Assembly: GCA_963921935.1 (NCBI GenBank)
Contig: OY998175.1
Coordinates: 226,384,122 to 226,448,121 of the forward strand
DNA: 64,000 nt
Reading direction: 5' to 3'
Source: Galeruca laticollis
Lineage: Eukaryota; Arthropoda; Insecta; Coleoptera; Chrysomelidae
Below the pieces are notes generated by a model. The model saw only the letters and a program-made list of their open reading frames with translations. It searched no databases and was not told where the DNA came from. Of this stretch, positions 47,436 to 58,710 are shown piece by piece; position 1 is the first letter of the stretch; each line of letters opens with the position of its first letter. The position numbers were made by a program, and so were the translations under genes.

Positions 47436-48359
47436 TTATAATTCAACTCTTTTTTTAATCTCAAACAGTTGTTTTCGTACACCGGAATTTTGTCTGTCAA
47501 TTTTTCTGGCTAGTGAAACCATGTTTTTGGCAATTCCATAAAATTTTCTAGCTTTGGGCGTTAGCTGAATGGCTCTACTTGAATCTCCATGGCTTAGTAA
47601 ATTCAATCTTTGTTTAATATCTGAAAAAATATTATATGTACTATTTTTTACTTACATTTATTATTGCGATTTACTTTTTACATATTACTTTTTAAAATAT
47701 AGTCTGGAATTATTTAGAAACAGTTAGTTTCAACAAAGTAAGGATCAAAACAGTAAACTTTCTACATACTCTAAAAATTTACCTTTACGTTTGCTGGGTG
47801 TCTTTAATGTAGTAAGAATGGTGTTCGAGGTAGTTGGAGTGCTGCAGGAGGCGATGGCAGGATATGACTCTGAACCTGTAATAGTAAAAGCTTTAGTTAT
47901 ATTTGCTAAGTCAAAATGAAACTTTTTTAAAGCATCATCAGAAAATTTTTTTTAGCAAAACAAAAATAAATAGGCCAAATCGCTTTTAACTTTTGTAATA
48001 TACAACAAAGTTTGTGGCTTTGTCTATTTTTGACATATTCAATAGCACACACTGAAAACGATTCCTAGTGAGAACTTCAATTATAGTGTAGCAAATCTAA
48101 ATTTTCATATTTACTGGGCTGCTCCTCATAATTATGAAGCAAGCTGATGAAACTACAATTAATTACTTTTTTGTGTTTTTCGCTGTCAGATTAAAATACA
48201 TTTCCTAAAACCAGTTTTTGCTACGACTACTTATGATATGGGTCAATTTCCACAATAGTATTACATTACCTTGGGATTCAACAATGTCCTGGTTCTTCTC
48301 AGGTAATTCCTCCATACTTCTTGTTGGTGCTGGTATATATAAGTTTGGAACTGCATTTG
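47436..48359 (-). CDS. THAP-like gene, last three exons
   Basis: Three exons with good sites and matching phases: 48359-48270 (acceptor cttaaaag, donor GTAATG), 47875-47783 (acceptor attacag, donor GTAAAT) and 47620-47436 (acceptor tttttcag, stop TAA at 47436). Joined they read NAVPNLYIPAPTRSMEELPE, a Ser/Thr-rich linker, TPSKRK, LLSHGDSSRAIQLTPKARKF and a helical end ELFEIKK-type to RVEL. NAVPNLY matches the end of a THAP zinc finger (NAVPTIF in family members), and LTP-KARKFY the region after it. The C2CH finger itself should be in an exon to the right but was not found in 48360-49800. Could be a host gene, or a piece of one moved by a transposon. Confidence 0.5.
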
Positions 48360-48386
48360 CTTTTAAGTTTGTTTAGGAAGGAGATG

Positions 48387-49860
48387 CATTTTAATGTCTT
48401 TACTTGTATTTTTACAAGTGGGAACAATACAGTATTGAACCATATTGTTAATGTTTAATATACACAATCACTCGAAAAGCACAAAAATATCTGTTTATAC
48501 AAATTAATATAATAATAACCGTATAATATACAAACGAAAGCAATGGCTGATAATGGCGATCGAAGTATCAAAATGAGATGGAGGTTATAGAAATGGCGAG
48601 ATTTTAAAAATCTGACAGTTCATTGATTATGTAGCGCTACCGGCGACGGGTGGTATAACTAAATAAACATGACAAAATTTATAGTGGGAGTGAGCATAGC
48701 ATGATCTACACTGTAAGACTGCCCAGACACGAATGCTTTTTCCGACGTAATGACTAGACTATATTAATATTATTTTGGTCTATCATGAATTATATCTGAT
48801 TTTTATTATTTTTGAATGAAAAGACGTTTACGCAATCAAATTGACAAAGTAGCATTGTAGAAAGAATCTGCTTTATTTAAAGAGGGCTACTCAGATCTTA
48901 CTAAATTTAGGACTTAATTAAGGTAGATTCATCAGAAAATTGAAGGACTCAAAAGCCAGTCGATTTGTATTTAGATGTCTGAGACTTCGTTTTATATTTG
49001 AACAAGACCCAGAATTATCTAGAAGATCCAAAATATAATGAGGGGATGTATTTTTTTGAGCATTTCTAGGTTTGTACATAGTAGTCTTCAATTTTTGGAT
49101 GTTGGAAGTAGAAATTAAAAATATTTGTTACAGGTAACATTATTTCCAATTCATTGTATTGGTTAAAAAATCTTTAAATAATTTTGTTTTCTGGTTGTTA
49201 ATAGAATTAGAGATATACAAAAAATTTGGTTGATTGCTCGTCAAAAAATTAGAATTGAGTTGCTTTAAATTTCTCTCCCGTTAAAACACATATAAAGAAT
49301 GGTTCTAATTTCCCGTCCCCGAAGGATATTGTAGTGCAATAAACTTGCAGTATTTGTGGCCGAATTATTTTGATGAATAAAATTTTAAATTGTCATTATT
49401 CGGACATTTCATTTCCGAAGACGAAATAATCCGTTAGGCATAGGAAGGCCTCAAGGTACCAGCAACTTACAAATATATAATTTCCCACTTTATAATATTA
49501 ATACCGTTGGTAACAACGATACCAAATTTTTGGTTTTGGTTACCAAAGAATAAGTAATAAGAAGAAATATAACTTTGGGTACGTTACTGGTGGTACTCAT
49601 CCATCCGTATAAATTTAATAAACGATTTGGAACCATGAAATTGAAAGTGTATTTAAGGTTTAGAAAAAAAAATGAGTTCAAGGACACGGTCACTTTCGAG
49701 TTAAAAGAACCATTGCATGAAAAATAACAACACTGCATTTTCAAGTATTTAAAACGTATGAAAAGTAACACAAGGAAATTCTAAATTTCATGCATACGAT
49801 GTGTTTCTAAACTATCTTGACATTCATTTTTTCTACTTCCGTTACTAAAATCACATTATA
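48387..49860. other. No gene recognised
   Basis: AT-rich. The segment tttttccgacgtaatg at 48737 also occurs at 37854, next to the PIN/CXC element. Confidence 0.4.
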
Positions 49861-49869
49861 AACACGGGT

Positions 49870-51027
49870 TTGACATACGCAAAACGGCTCTCTAAATACT
49901 GTTCAAAATGCAAAAAGTCACATCAAGTGCGAAGAAAGGGAAAAATGGCTGGATCCTTAAAACAGTTCTTGCAAAACAATCAAAATTTCGCGGAGACTAT
50001 CGATGCGACCGAATCTCAAGATTCTAAATCCTTAATATCAGTAACCGTGAATGGACCATTTGAAATTTCAACAGAGGCGACCACAGTAACATCAGGTCCT
50101 GCAACAAGTTGCGGCGGTTGTAGCTGCAAAACAGCTTCTACTGATGCAGAGCCCGATGAAGCGAAGCACTTGAACAATTCACTTCAGGTAATTCAGCTTT
50201 TATAAGAAGTTCGGTAATGTCAGCTACCGAAATACCTGCTGCAAATGACACTTTCGATGAAGGCTTTAATGAGACTTGTATCGATATAATTCCGTCCGAC
50301 TCCGGTTTGTGGCCCGAATGAATCACCGATGAGATAGCTAGAATATTGGTTGAACGTGGTCCGCCCTTGATAGACATCAGTTATAGCTTTCCTAATAATA
50401 AAGATAAGAGAAAGTTTTCATGCAAATACTTTGTAAGAAGTCTAGCAAATGGAGAAAAAGTCGAAAGGATTTGGCTTAATTACTCTATTTCTACAGATTC
50501 TGTTATATGTTTTTGTTGTAAGTTGTTTTGTAAAACTCCTTACACTTTTTGTGATACAAATGGAGTATCTGATTGTCTTTTCTAATGAGGAGACACGAAA
50601 CGTCAATTTTACACAACAGTTATATGAAAACTTGAATAAATTAAAAAAAATTGTTGGAGACACCTACGACAGTAAATGCTCACCACCTGCGGATTTTAAA
50701 AACGGAAAAAATATTGGCGCGACTTGTTAGAAAGAATTAATGCGATTGTTAAATATTTATTTACACAATGCTTCGGCATTTCATGGTTCTTATAAATCAC
50801 TTTTCGAACATGATAATGGAAATTTTCTAAAAGCTGTTGAGATGATTACCTCTTTTGATTCAGTGATGAGACAGCACGTTAGCCGAGTGTGTAAATCCCA
50901 AAAAACTCTGTTATAATGACTCATTATTTAGGCGTGCAAATTGATAATGAAATAATTGAATTATTGTCGTCTAAAGTAAGAAATAATATTTTAGAAATGG
51001 TTCGCAGTTCAAAATATTTTTCAATAA
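49870..51027 (+). pseudogene. ZMYM1-like hAT transposase fragment (TTF zinc finger)
   Basis: N-terminus KMAGSLKQFLQNNQNFAETI and SATEIPAANDTFDEGFNETC, then ILVERGPPLIDISYSFPNNK, RKFSCKYFVRSLANGEKVER and IWLNYSISTDSVICFCCKLF, the TTF-type zinc finger of ZMYM1-like proteins. Further right in broken frames: NLNKLKKIVGDTYDSK and NGNFLKAVEMITSFDSVMRQ HV, leading to VRNNILEMVRSSKYFSIT where piggyBac C begins. The remaining transposase domains are missing. Different subfamily from the P52rIPK-like hAT. Confidence 0.65.
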
Positions 51028-51301
51028 CCCTTAATTAGGCGCGCCTCAAAAATGTGCATAATTGGGCGCACGGTGTATTTTATACACCATACGTTTTGCG
51101 ACTGTGTGCATTATTCATATAAAAAGTAATATGTTTTGTGCAAAAAAACAAAGCTTCGTATATTAAATACTTTTATTCAGGTATATAAAAATAATGGAAT
51201 AATAATATGGACAAATCTAAAACTAGCAATTCTAAGCAGATTATACATATAATATTGAGAGTAGCTGAATATATGAAAATTTGGTTTAATCAACATAAAA
51301 A

Positions 51302-54079
51302 CTATTCATTGTCGGATGAATTTTCAATATCGGTTAAACACTCAATACATTTCAACTGTTTTTGACTGTGTTCTTCACAAACAAACATTTTACAAGTTTC
51401 ACATCGCATTGTTGTCACTCGATTTTTTCGTCTATCACAGATGTAACACCTACTTCTTATTTTAGTAGGTGGTTCTTCTGCACTATTTATTTCCGGTTCT
51501 ACATAAACATGCTTTTTTATAATAATTTCAATGTCTGAAGGTAAACTTTGGCATTGAAGGCGATTTTCCAAATGAGGTTTCATCAGCTGCAGTAAAAGCT
51601 GCTTTAGAAATAGCCTTCTTGGCAATACTTCATTATCACTTATGCTATTGTAAATAATTTAGCTGTTAATTCTGGAAATATTAATAAGCTGAAAAAATAT
51701 ACATAAAGACCATCTCTTCGTTCTTCGGGATACTGAATAATTTCCACCAAGTTGATCTACTGCCGCTCTTAGTCATATTATATTCATGTATTAGTTCAGG
51801 TTTTTCTGTTTCATCATTTAATTAACCATCACCATGCATTGTAGAAATAAGAAGTACATATTTATTTCTCTTCAGCACATATGATGCTATCATTACATCA
51901 TTTTGAAACCCAAATACTGAAGAACCAACTTCCCTGTTTTTATTTGGTAGGAACTCTAATCGAATTTCCTTTTTATTTTTTCGTAGAGTGCTCATGAATG
52001 TTATTTTATTTTCAAGAAGCAGCTTCGCGAATCGATAACTACTGTACCAATTATCGCAGGTTTAATTTCTATTCTTTTCTCTCACATGTTCAACAAGCCT
52101 AGTAACAATTTGGGAAGGTCCATTATTCAAAACATATGGACCGTCTGGTTGTTTTCCGCAGTATATTCCAATATTACTAATATAAAATGTCTTTGCATCA
52201 TAAAGAGCAAAAATTTTGATGCCGTACTTGGCAGGTTTATTTGGAATGAACTGTATAAAACTGCATTTGCTGCGAAATGGAACTAACATTTCATCAATCG
52301 TCATGTATTCACTGAGGCAGTATTCCTTCTTACAGTTACTATTAAAACCTTCTTACCAAGATCTTATGGGTGTTAGCTTATCTACTTTGCGCCTTTTTTC
52401 TCGTGTGGTGATATTATCAAACCTCAATATACGCAGAATAAATAGGAATCTCTTATAGCTCATACAAGCACGGAAGATTTCAATTCCGGTACCATAATTT
52501 GCCCATAATTCTAAAAATGATGTGTGATTGGCTCGTTTTACGCCACTTAAAATAAGTAATCCAATAAACGCTAGCATTTCATTTTACTTTTCCGCCCAAC
52601 CAATCTAATATGCGAGAAAAGTATTGGTTTATCTACAAAAAAGTTGGAATTTTGAAAAAAATGTCTCAGTTATTTTCACGTTTTTCATCAAGAACAACAC
52701 GAAAAAACGGTTTATAGAAAAAAAATCCTGTGTGTATGTCGTCGTCGTTGTTGTCGGCCACTTTTCGTTACATGTCTTGTTAGCACGATACAGCCTCCGG
52801 AGTGCAGCAAGTCACCAATTTTATGATTGAATATTGTTCAAGACGTCTCACTGATGAATCCTATTGATTTTCAGCTCACAATAGCTAGTACGCAGGTCCC
52901 ATAGTACTTTAAGTAAGACATTTTTGTAATTTTTGGTGAAATTTCAGGTTGTTAGCACGATACAGCCTCCGGAGTATATACAAGTTACCAATTTTATGAT
53001 TGGATATTATACAAGGCGTCTCAAAGATGAACTATATTGATATTCAGCTCATTAAAGCCAGTACAACGAGTGCTATGGTACTTGAGGAACCAAATTTTTG
53101 TCATTTTTGGAGAATTTTGAGTTTGTTAGCAGATACAGCCTCCAACGTGTATACAAGTATCCCATTTTATGATTGAATATTGTTCAGGGCGTTTTATAGA
53201 TGGACCTTATTGATTTTCACCTCACCAGACCTAGTACAACGGATGCTATGGTACCTGAAGTTCCACATTTTTCGTTTTTTCGTCCTTTTTGGAGAAATTT
53301 CGATACAGCCTCCGGAGTGTATACAAGTGGCCAATTTTATAATTGGATATTTTTCAAGGTCTTTAATTCAAGGTGTTTCACAGATGTACCCCATTGATTT
53401 TCAGCTAACTATAGCGAGTACAGCGGGTCCTATAAATCCAGATATACTGCATTTTTGGTTACTTTTGGAGAAACTTCGGTTTGTTAGCACTATAGTCCCC
53501 CGAAATGTACAAGTGACAATTTTATGATAGAATATTATTCAGGGCATCTCACAGATGCGGAAAAGTTAGTTTTAGTCTTTAAAACCGTTTATTTACTAAT
53601 ATGTTTTGCATCCCTATCCCTTTGAAATTTTTGTTTTATGGTATCACTATATATGTTGGAACAATTTATAATATTCTCTAATATTTAATTGGTGAAAATT
53701 TTTAAAAAGACATCTATTTCATTTTGAATACTGTCGGACACTGACTTTGTCCCCAGCAGTATTTTTACTATATTTTGAGCTTTATATTTTGCCCTCTTAC
53801 TAACAAAACTTTCTTTTGCCCATTTAGTGAAATTATCTCTGCCAATATAATACTCCTGAAATGAAGTTTCGCTATCAGAAATTTATTTGTCTGATGAGTC
53901 ACCGTTAACTTCAGAGTGATTATCGTGACTGCTATAAGCCACTTCTTCCTCTTCCAGGTCATTATCGTCTTCCTCTAGTTCATATACTGGTTCAGTATCG
54001 TCTACTTCTAATAATATGGCTATTTCTTCATCTGTCAGTTTGTTTGGGTTTTTCACGGGTATTTTATCCCTAAAAATAT
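51302..54079 (-). pseudogene. piggyBac transposase C, split and decayed
   Basis: From the right: NPNKLTDEEIAILLEVDDTE, an acidic stretch, DNFTKWAKESF, SIQNEIDVFLKIFTN and KFQRDRDAKHIS; then the tandem-repeat element; then MLAFIGLLILSGVKR, ILRFDNITTREKRRKVDKLT, MTIDEMLVPFRSKCSF (first Asp), KYGIKIFALYDAKTFYISNI and CGKQPDGPYVLN. The second and third Asp blocks fall in a decayed zone around 51700-52050. C-terminus CYICDRRKNRVTTMRCETCK with MFVCEEH. The junction AKHIS/MLAFI shows the tandem-repeat element interrupted a formerly continuous reading frame. Confidence 0.75.
52586..53600 (+). mobile_element. Tandem-repeat element, copy 3 (inside piggyBac C)
   Basis: Starts ACTTTTCCGC (52586), short GTC run at 52736-52756, then units keyed by gttagcacgata and cctccggag, with the inverted end GCGGAAAAGT at 53557-53566. 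The shared tail after it (ttagtttt...aaaaccgtttattt) runs to about 53600. The piggyBac reading frame resumes beyond, so the ends can be placed within a few bases. Confidence 0.8.
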
Positions 54080-54386
54080 ATCATTAGACAGTACTTCAGA
54101 ATACTCATCAACATATTTAAAAATAATAATTTTTCTAATGAAAATCGTAAAAACAAAATTTAACTTTTATATTTAGTCGCGTGGTGTCCTTTAGGCACCA
54201 GTTCTCTCAAACCTTTGATATTCACTTAAACTCTCGCACAACACTGATATTTTGGTGGGAGACAGAAGAAATGCGGCTTATAAGATACTCAATGAGGCAG
54301 GGACAGACATGCGGTGTTGTCAGAGTTATTAAGTTTATTCTAGCATTGGTGTACAAAATACACCGGCGCGCCTAATTAAGGGTTAA

Positions 54387-55329
54387 CATAATTGTAATCT
54401 TGCTTTTCGGAAGATTCGTCAATGGCTTTTTGAAACAAAAACTACTCAACTCTCAGGGTTGCATGAAAGAAAAATTTTGAAAAGAGTAGACCGTAGATTC
54501 GTGCCAAACTAAGAGTGTATTTGGAGATAACAAAGCCAGTTCTTTCTCAGAGCTTGGTTATCTGAAGGGGTTAGTCGGTGGCTTGACGAAATTTCGAAAG
54601 AAAAACCCTATACCAACTCAAAACAGTGGAGGAAGAAGGAGATTTCAATAAAACTAGAGAAGGTCGGCGAGGAGCTGAAATCTCTACCGGATTTTACTTA
54701 ATTCCTGAGCAATACTTTCTAATCACCCAGTAATTAAATATAATTCTCGGAAACCAAATGAAAACCCCAATAACTAAATCTGGACGGCAGAAACAGAAAG
54801 AAATTTTAACAGAACCCGAGAAGGTCGGCGAGGTGTTGAAATTTCTACCAGAATTTATTTAATTTCTTAGCAATACTTTCGAGTCGCCCAGTAATCAAAT
54901 ATAATTCCCGGAAATTCAACACCAAACTCTATTAACAAAATGAAAGATCAATAAAAGAAATTTGAATAAAGAAACTTGATTTTGAATAAAAAAAATCGAA
55001 AATATAGACTAGGTCAAATAAAATATTAAAATAACCAACAACAGAAAATAGCGTATATTTTACAATTCAAACTTTATTGAATTATAGACAATTAAAACTG
55101 TAACTTAATATAGTTGTTGCAGTCTTTTAATATCGTGACGCCGCCCCTGTGCTACGACTAGTGCGCAGTCTCCATCGCGGAGGAAGTGAGAAGTTTTGTC
55201 TTTGCTACTAACCAGTGCGCAGTCTCTAACGCGGAGGAATAGAGCAGCTTTTCCGTTGTATGTGTTATAGACAGACTCGATGTGTAGTATCGCTATGATT
55301 GTAACGTTCTTAAGCAGCCATTGTTAATA
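54387..55329. other. Short tandem duplications, no gene
   Basis: A block of about 161 bp is repeated in tandem (gagaaggtcggcgagg near 54657 and 54818). Farther on agtgcgcagtctcc/ta and cgcggaggaa occur twice (55158 and 55213). No coding sequence; possibly an old LTR or untranslated leader. Confidence 0.5.
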
Positions 55330-56643
55330 CGGTATCCGCCAAAATAAACAGTACCGAAACAGAGAGTGCTGTGGAGTTGTTTATGTAATATGGATTTGTC
55401 ATATTCGACTTAATTGTCATTAGTTGATATATTAATAGTACGCTGCAGTTAAATTTGATTTAAAAATGGTTCTAACAACGGAAGAAAAAGTTTTTTTGGT
55501 AGAGCATTATTTTCGTTCATACGGAAAAGGTCGTAATGATGGTCCAAGCTTAGAACAGGTGTCAATAAAATATCAACAAAAATTTAATAAAGCAGCTCCT
55601 AGTAAAAGTGTGATGTTATCTGTTGTTGAAAAATTTCGTCGCACTGGTAGTGTATTGTGTCAACGTAAAGGTTCTTCAGGTCGTCGAAAAACAGTATGCA
55701 CTAACGAAAATGAAGGACGTGTTTTTAACCAAGTTGTGCAATCACCCCAAAGAAGTCTTGTAAGAACTGCATGTAAACTCAACATTAGTGAAACGTCTTT
55801 ACGTCGCATGTTCAAATCAATTGGTGATTATCCATACCGTATTCAAGTTGGACAACGACTAAATGCTGCGGACAAACGTGCAAGAGAAATTTACTGTGGT
55901 CGCATGTTGAGTTTAATTTACGAAGATCCCGAATTTTTGAAAAACATATGGTTTTCAGGCGAGAGTCACGTTCATCTTAGCGGCTATATTAATCGACAAA
56001 CAACCAGATTCCTTGGATTTGAACGTCCTGATGTCATTGTAGAGAGACCACTCCACAGTCTTCGAGTTACCGTTTGGTGCGCGGTATCTGGTCATGGAAT
56101 GATTGGTCCTTATTTCGTTGAAGATGATAATCAGAATCCACTTACTGTCAACCAAGAGCGTTATAGAGAGAAAATTATTATACCTTTTGTGAGAGATCTA
56201 AATAACTTTTGACGTGCACGAAATCTACAGTTTCGCACACAATGGTTCCAACAAGATGGTGCAACGAGCCATACAGCTGTCCGCACCTTAGACTTACTCC
56301 GTCAGCATTTCGATAATAGAATAATTTCTCGGGGAACAGACTTCGAATATCCTTCTCATTCACCTGATTTGACGCCACCTGACGCATACATTTGGGGCAT
56401 AATGAAGGACAAAATATTTCAATCGGAAAGTCCGCCGGCGAATATTGCCGAACTATGAGAAAGAATACAAAATATTTTTCGGCAGTTACATCAACCACTT
56501 TTTATAAATATGTTTATTGACTTACAAAATCGATATAAAGCTTGTTTGCGTCGAAATGGTAAACATTTTGAACACTTACATTACAGAAATTAAAAATTAA
56601 TTTTTATATTTATTTTCGGTACTGTTTATTTTGGCGGATACTG
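55330..56643 (+). mobile_element. Mariner-like element (DD41D), 1314 bp
   Basis: Terminal inverted repeats of 29 bp with one mismatch (GTATCCGCCAAAATAAACAG core), flanked by TA at 55328-55329 and 56644-56645. Size and layout are those of a complete mariner. Confidence 0.88.
55466..56594 (+). pseudogene. Mariner-like transposase, catalytic Asp mutated
   Basis: ATG at 55466 (MVLTTEEKVFLVEHYFRSYG). Helix-turn-helix region, RRTGSVLCQRKGSSGRRKTV, RSLVRTACKLNISETSLRRM; then KNIWFSGESHVHLSGYINRQ, where the usual Asp before Glu (DE) is Gly. VTVWCAVSGHGMIGPYFVED follows. TGA at 56210-56212, then QQDGATSHTAV (second Asp), a TGA near 56457 and SHSPDLTPPDAYIWG (third Asp) before it. Forty-one residues lie between the last two Asp. 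Ends RRNGKHFEHLHYRN-stop near 56594. Confidence 0.82.
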
Positions 56644-56645
56644 TA

Positions 56646-57515
56646 TATATAAAACCTGTTTATGAAAATATAAAAGTTTATAAAAATAATACAGTCCATT
56701 TTTAATAGTTTTTCTGTCACGGAGAAGTGATTATTCAAATATTTACAATAGTATAACTACGGGAGTCCTAACAAATTTATTCTTTTATACGGAATATATT
56801 GAACTCAACTATCAATTATAATTTTACACCAAAATAATTGTAATTCGGAAAAATACATACGAAGCAAAATAAAATTATACCTTTTAAACACTTGGTAAGT
56901 TTCACTATCTGCGGACACTTCGTACTTCCTATCGAAACGAGAGCGAAAAAAGAAAAAGTCATTTTCAAACTGTGGTCTCAGTATTTATTATTTTCACTAA
57001 TCTCTTCAAAAAGAAGTCTAGTAAAAAAACGCAAACATTTAATTACTTAGAACCAAAATTTCTATAAGTATACCGGACGGTCTAAATGTTTTGAGCAAAT
57101 GAAATGAAAATGTATATATACCGGACGGCCCAAATATTATAAATAAACGAACTTGTAATTAAAATTGTTTTGTCAGGTAAAATGCAATTCATTACCTTAC
57201 AAGATTTAAAATTAAAGTAATTGAGTAAGGAGGAAGTGACAGGTTAACGGTTTTAAATCTAACTAAACTAAATAAATCAAATGATACCGGAACGAAAAAA
57301 GTAACTTCGTTACAATAAATTTTAGCGATGTAATTAATGAATTTGCAACAGCAAAGGCTCGGAAAATATAGCTACTACAATAGCTAATTTTTATTTTACA
57401 ATTGTACCTAGCTGTCCTTTTTGATTTTATAACGAAGTTATCTAGGTATTGGTTATCAGAAGTATCTGCATATGTTTTTAAATATCTAAGTATAAGTCGA
57501 AAGTAGTACTTATAT
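56646..57515. other. No gene recognised
   Basis: AT-rich; contains two copies of the short segment ataccggacgg (57070, 57118). Confidence 0.5.
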
Positions 57516-57517
57516 AC

Positions 57518-58240
57518 GTGTCCCACGAGGTTTTGGCCAGTATATATCTCTAAAACTATTTGAACTGAAATATTGAAATTTGGCAGTAATATTACACATT
57601 TTAAGCAAGCAGTTACTTTGCTGCAACGTCACGTTTCAGGTCACGTGGTATCATTTTTATAAAAGTTAATGGGACAACCTGTATATTGTTCCACTGCTGT
57701 AAAGGTCTATCTTATACTATTTCGGAGATACCCATTTTTTATGTAAGACACTTAGAAACTACAAACAAATTTTTATAATGTTTTCTATTTGAAAAAGAAA
57801 AGGAGTTGAAAAACAAAAAACATATTCTAGAAATTTACTCAGAAGATTGGAATGCTGCGTTTATAAAGGTGGACATCAGTTTGATCATCAACTATAGTAA
57901 AAGTGTTTTTGTATTCCAATTCTTTTTGTTTTTCAGCTGTCTTTGTTTTTCGAATAAAAAACTTTTTAAACATATGTTGGTCGTTTCTACGTACCTAACA
58001 AAAAAATAGGTATCGCCGAATTAGTATAAGAGAGACATTTCCAGCAGTGGAACAATATACAGGGTGTGTCATTATCTTTTCTAAACATGATACCACGTGA
58101 CCCGAGATGTGACATTGTAGCAAAGTAGCTGATTGCTTAAAATGTGTAATACTATCTACGGTTTATAACTGCCTAATTTCAATATTGTAGATTTCGAGAT
58201 ACATGCTGGCCAAAACCTCGTCGGACACCCTGTATATGTA
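57518..58240. mobile_element. Foldback/MITE-like element with about 200-bp inverted arms
   Basis: Left arm 57518-57718 and right arm about 58029-58240 are imperfect inverted copies: gtcccacgaggttttggcca outside, a cacgtggtatca block in the middle and gttccactgctg inside. Termini resemble acaccctgtatat. No coding sequence between. Confidence 0.65.
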
Positions 58241-58244
58241 GACA

Positions 58245-58706
58245 TTAGGCAATATTTCTGTTATTTGTTCCTAATAAAAATGTGATTTTTAGTGTTAGGT
58301 TATTTTCTAGTATTTATAAACAGAGTATCTGAACCCCATTAGTTAAGTAAATGCTTTAAAATGGGTGTGAACAAGAATTTATTTTAATTTATTTTGTCAT
58401 GATTTTATTTTGTTTGTTTCATTTTCATATTTTAGACTACACATAAATATGACTTCCAAAGTTCAGTTTTTTGCTTTATTTCAAGCACCTACCTACCTAC
58501 CTACCTACCTACGTACCTTCAAAAAATTAATAAAAGAACATCATCCAAAATGCCTTAAGTGGCGCCAAAATCCTTTATTGCACACAGGCGCTAGTAGCCC
58601 TTACGGGGGCCCTGGCTGTCCGCCATTGTCTGCAATGTTATGAATATATAGGCCGAATAGCCTAGACATCTGAGGCCTTAAATGAAGGAAAGAATATATT
58701 ATCCCT
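58245..58706. other. No gene, short (ACCT)n run
   Basis: (CCTA)n repeat at 58484-58512; otherwise unremarkable. Confidence 0.5.
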
Positions 58707-58710
58707 TTAA

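Larger units (their letters stand above)
51028..54382 (-). mobile_element. piggyBac element C, carrying tandem-repeat element 3
   Basis: Ends cccttaattaggcgcgcc (51028) and its inverse ggcgcgcctaattaaggg (to 54382). TTAA follows on the right; on the left it is ATAA, one base off. Palindromic blocks gtgtattttatacac (51068) and gtgtacaaaatacac (54350) sit inside. The insertion at 52586-53600 makes it 3355 bp. Confidence 0.85.

Noticed and set aside
48387..48700. THAP zinc finger exon
   Set aside because: No C2CH pattern seen on the minus strand.
54640..55000. Possible LTR from the duplicated block
   Set aside because: The two copies are adjacent, not flanking a coding body, and lack TG/CA ends.
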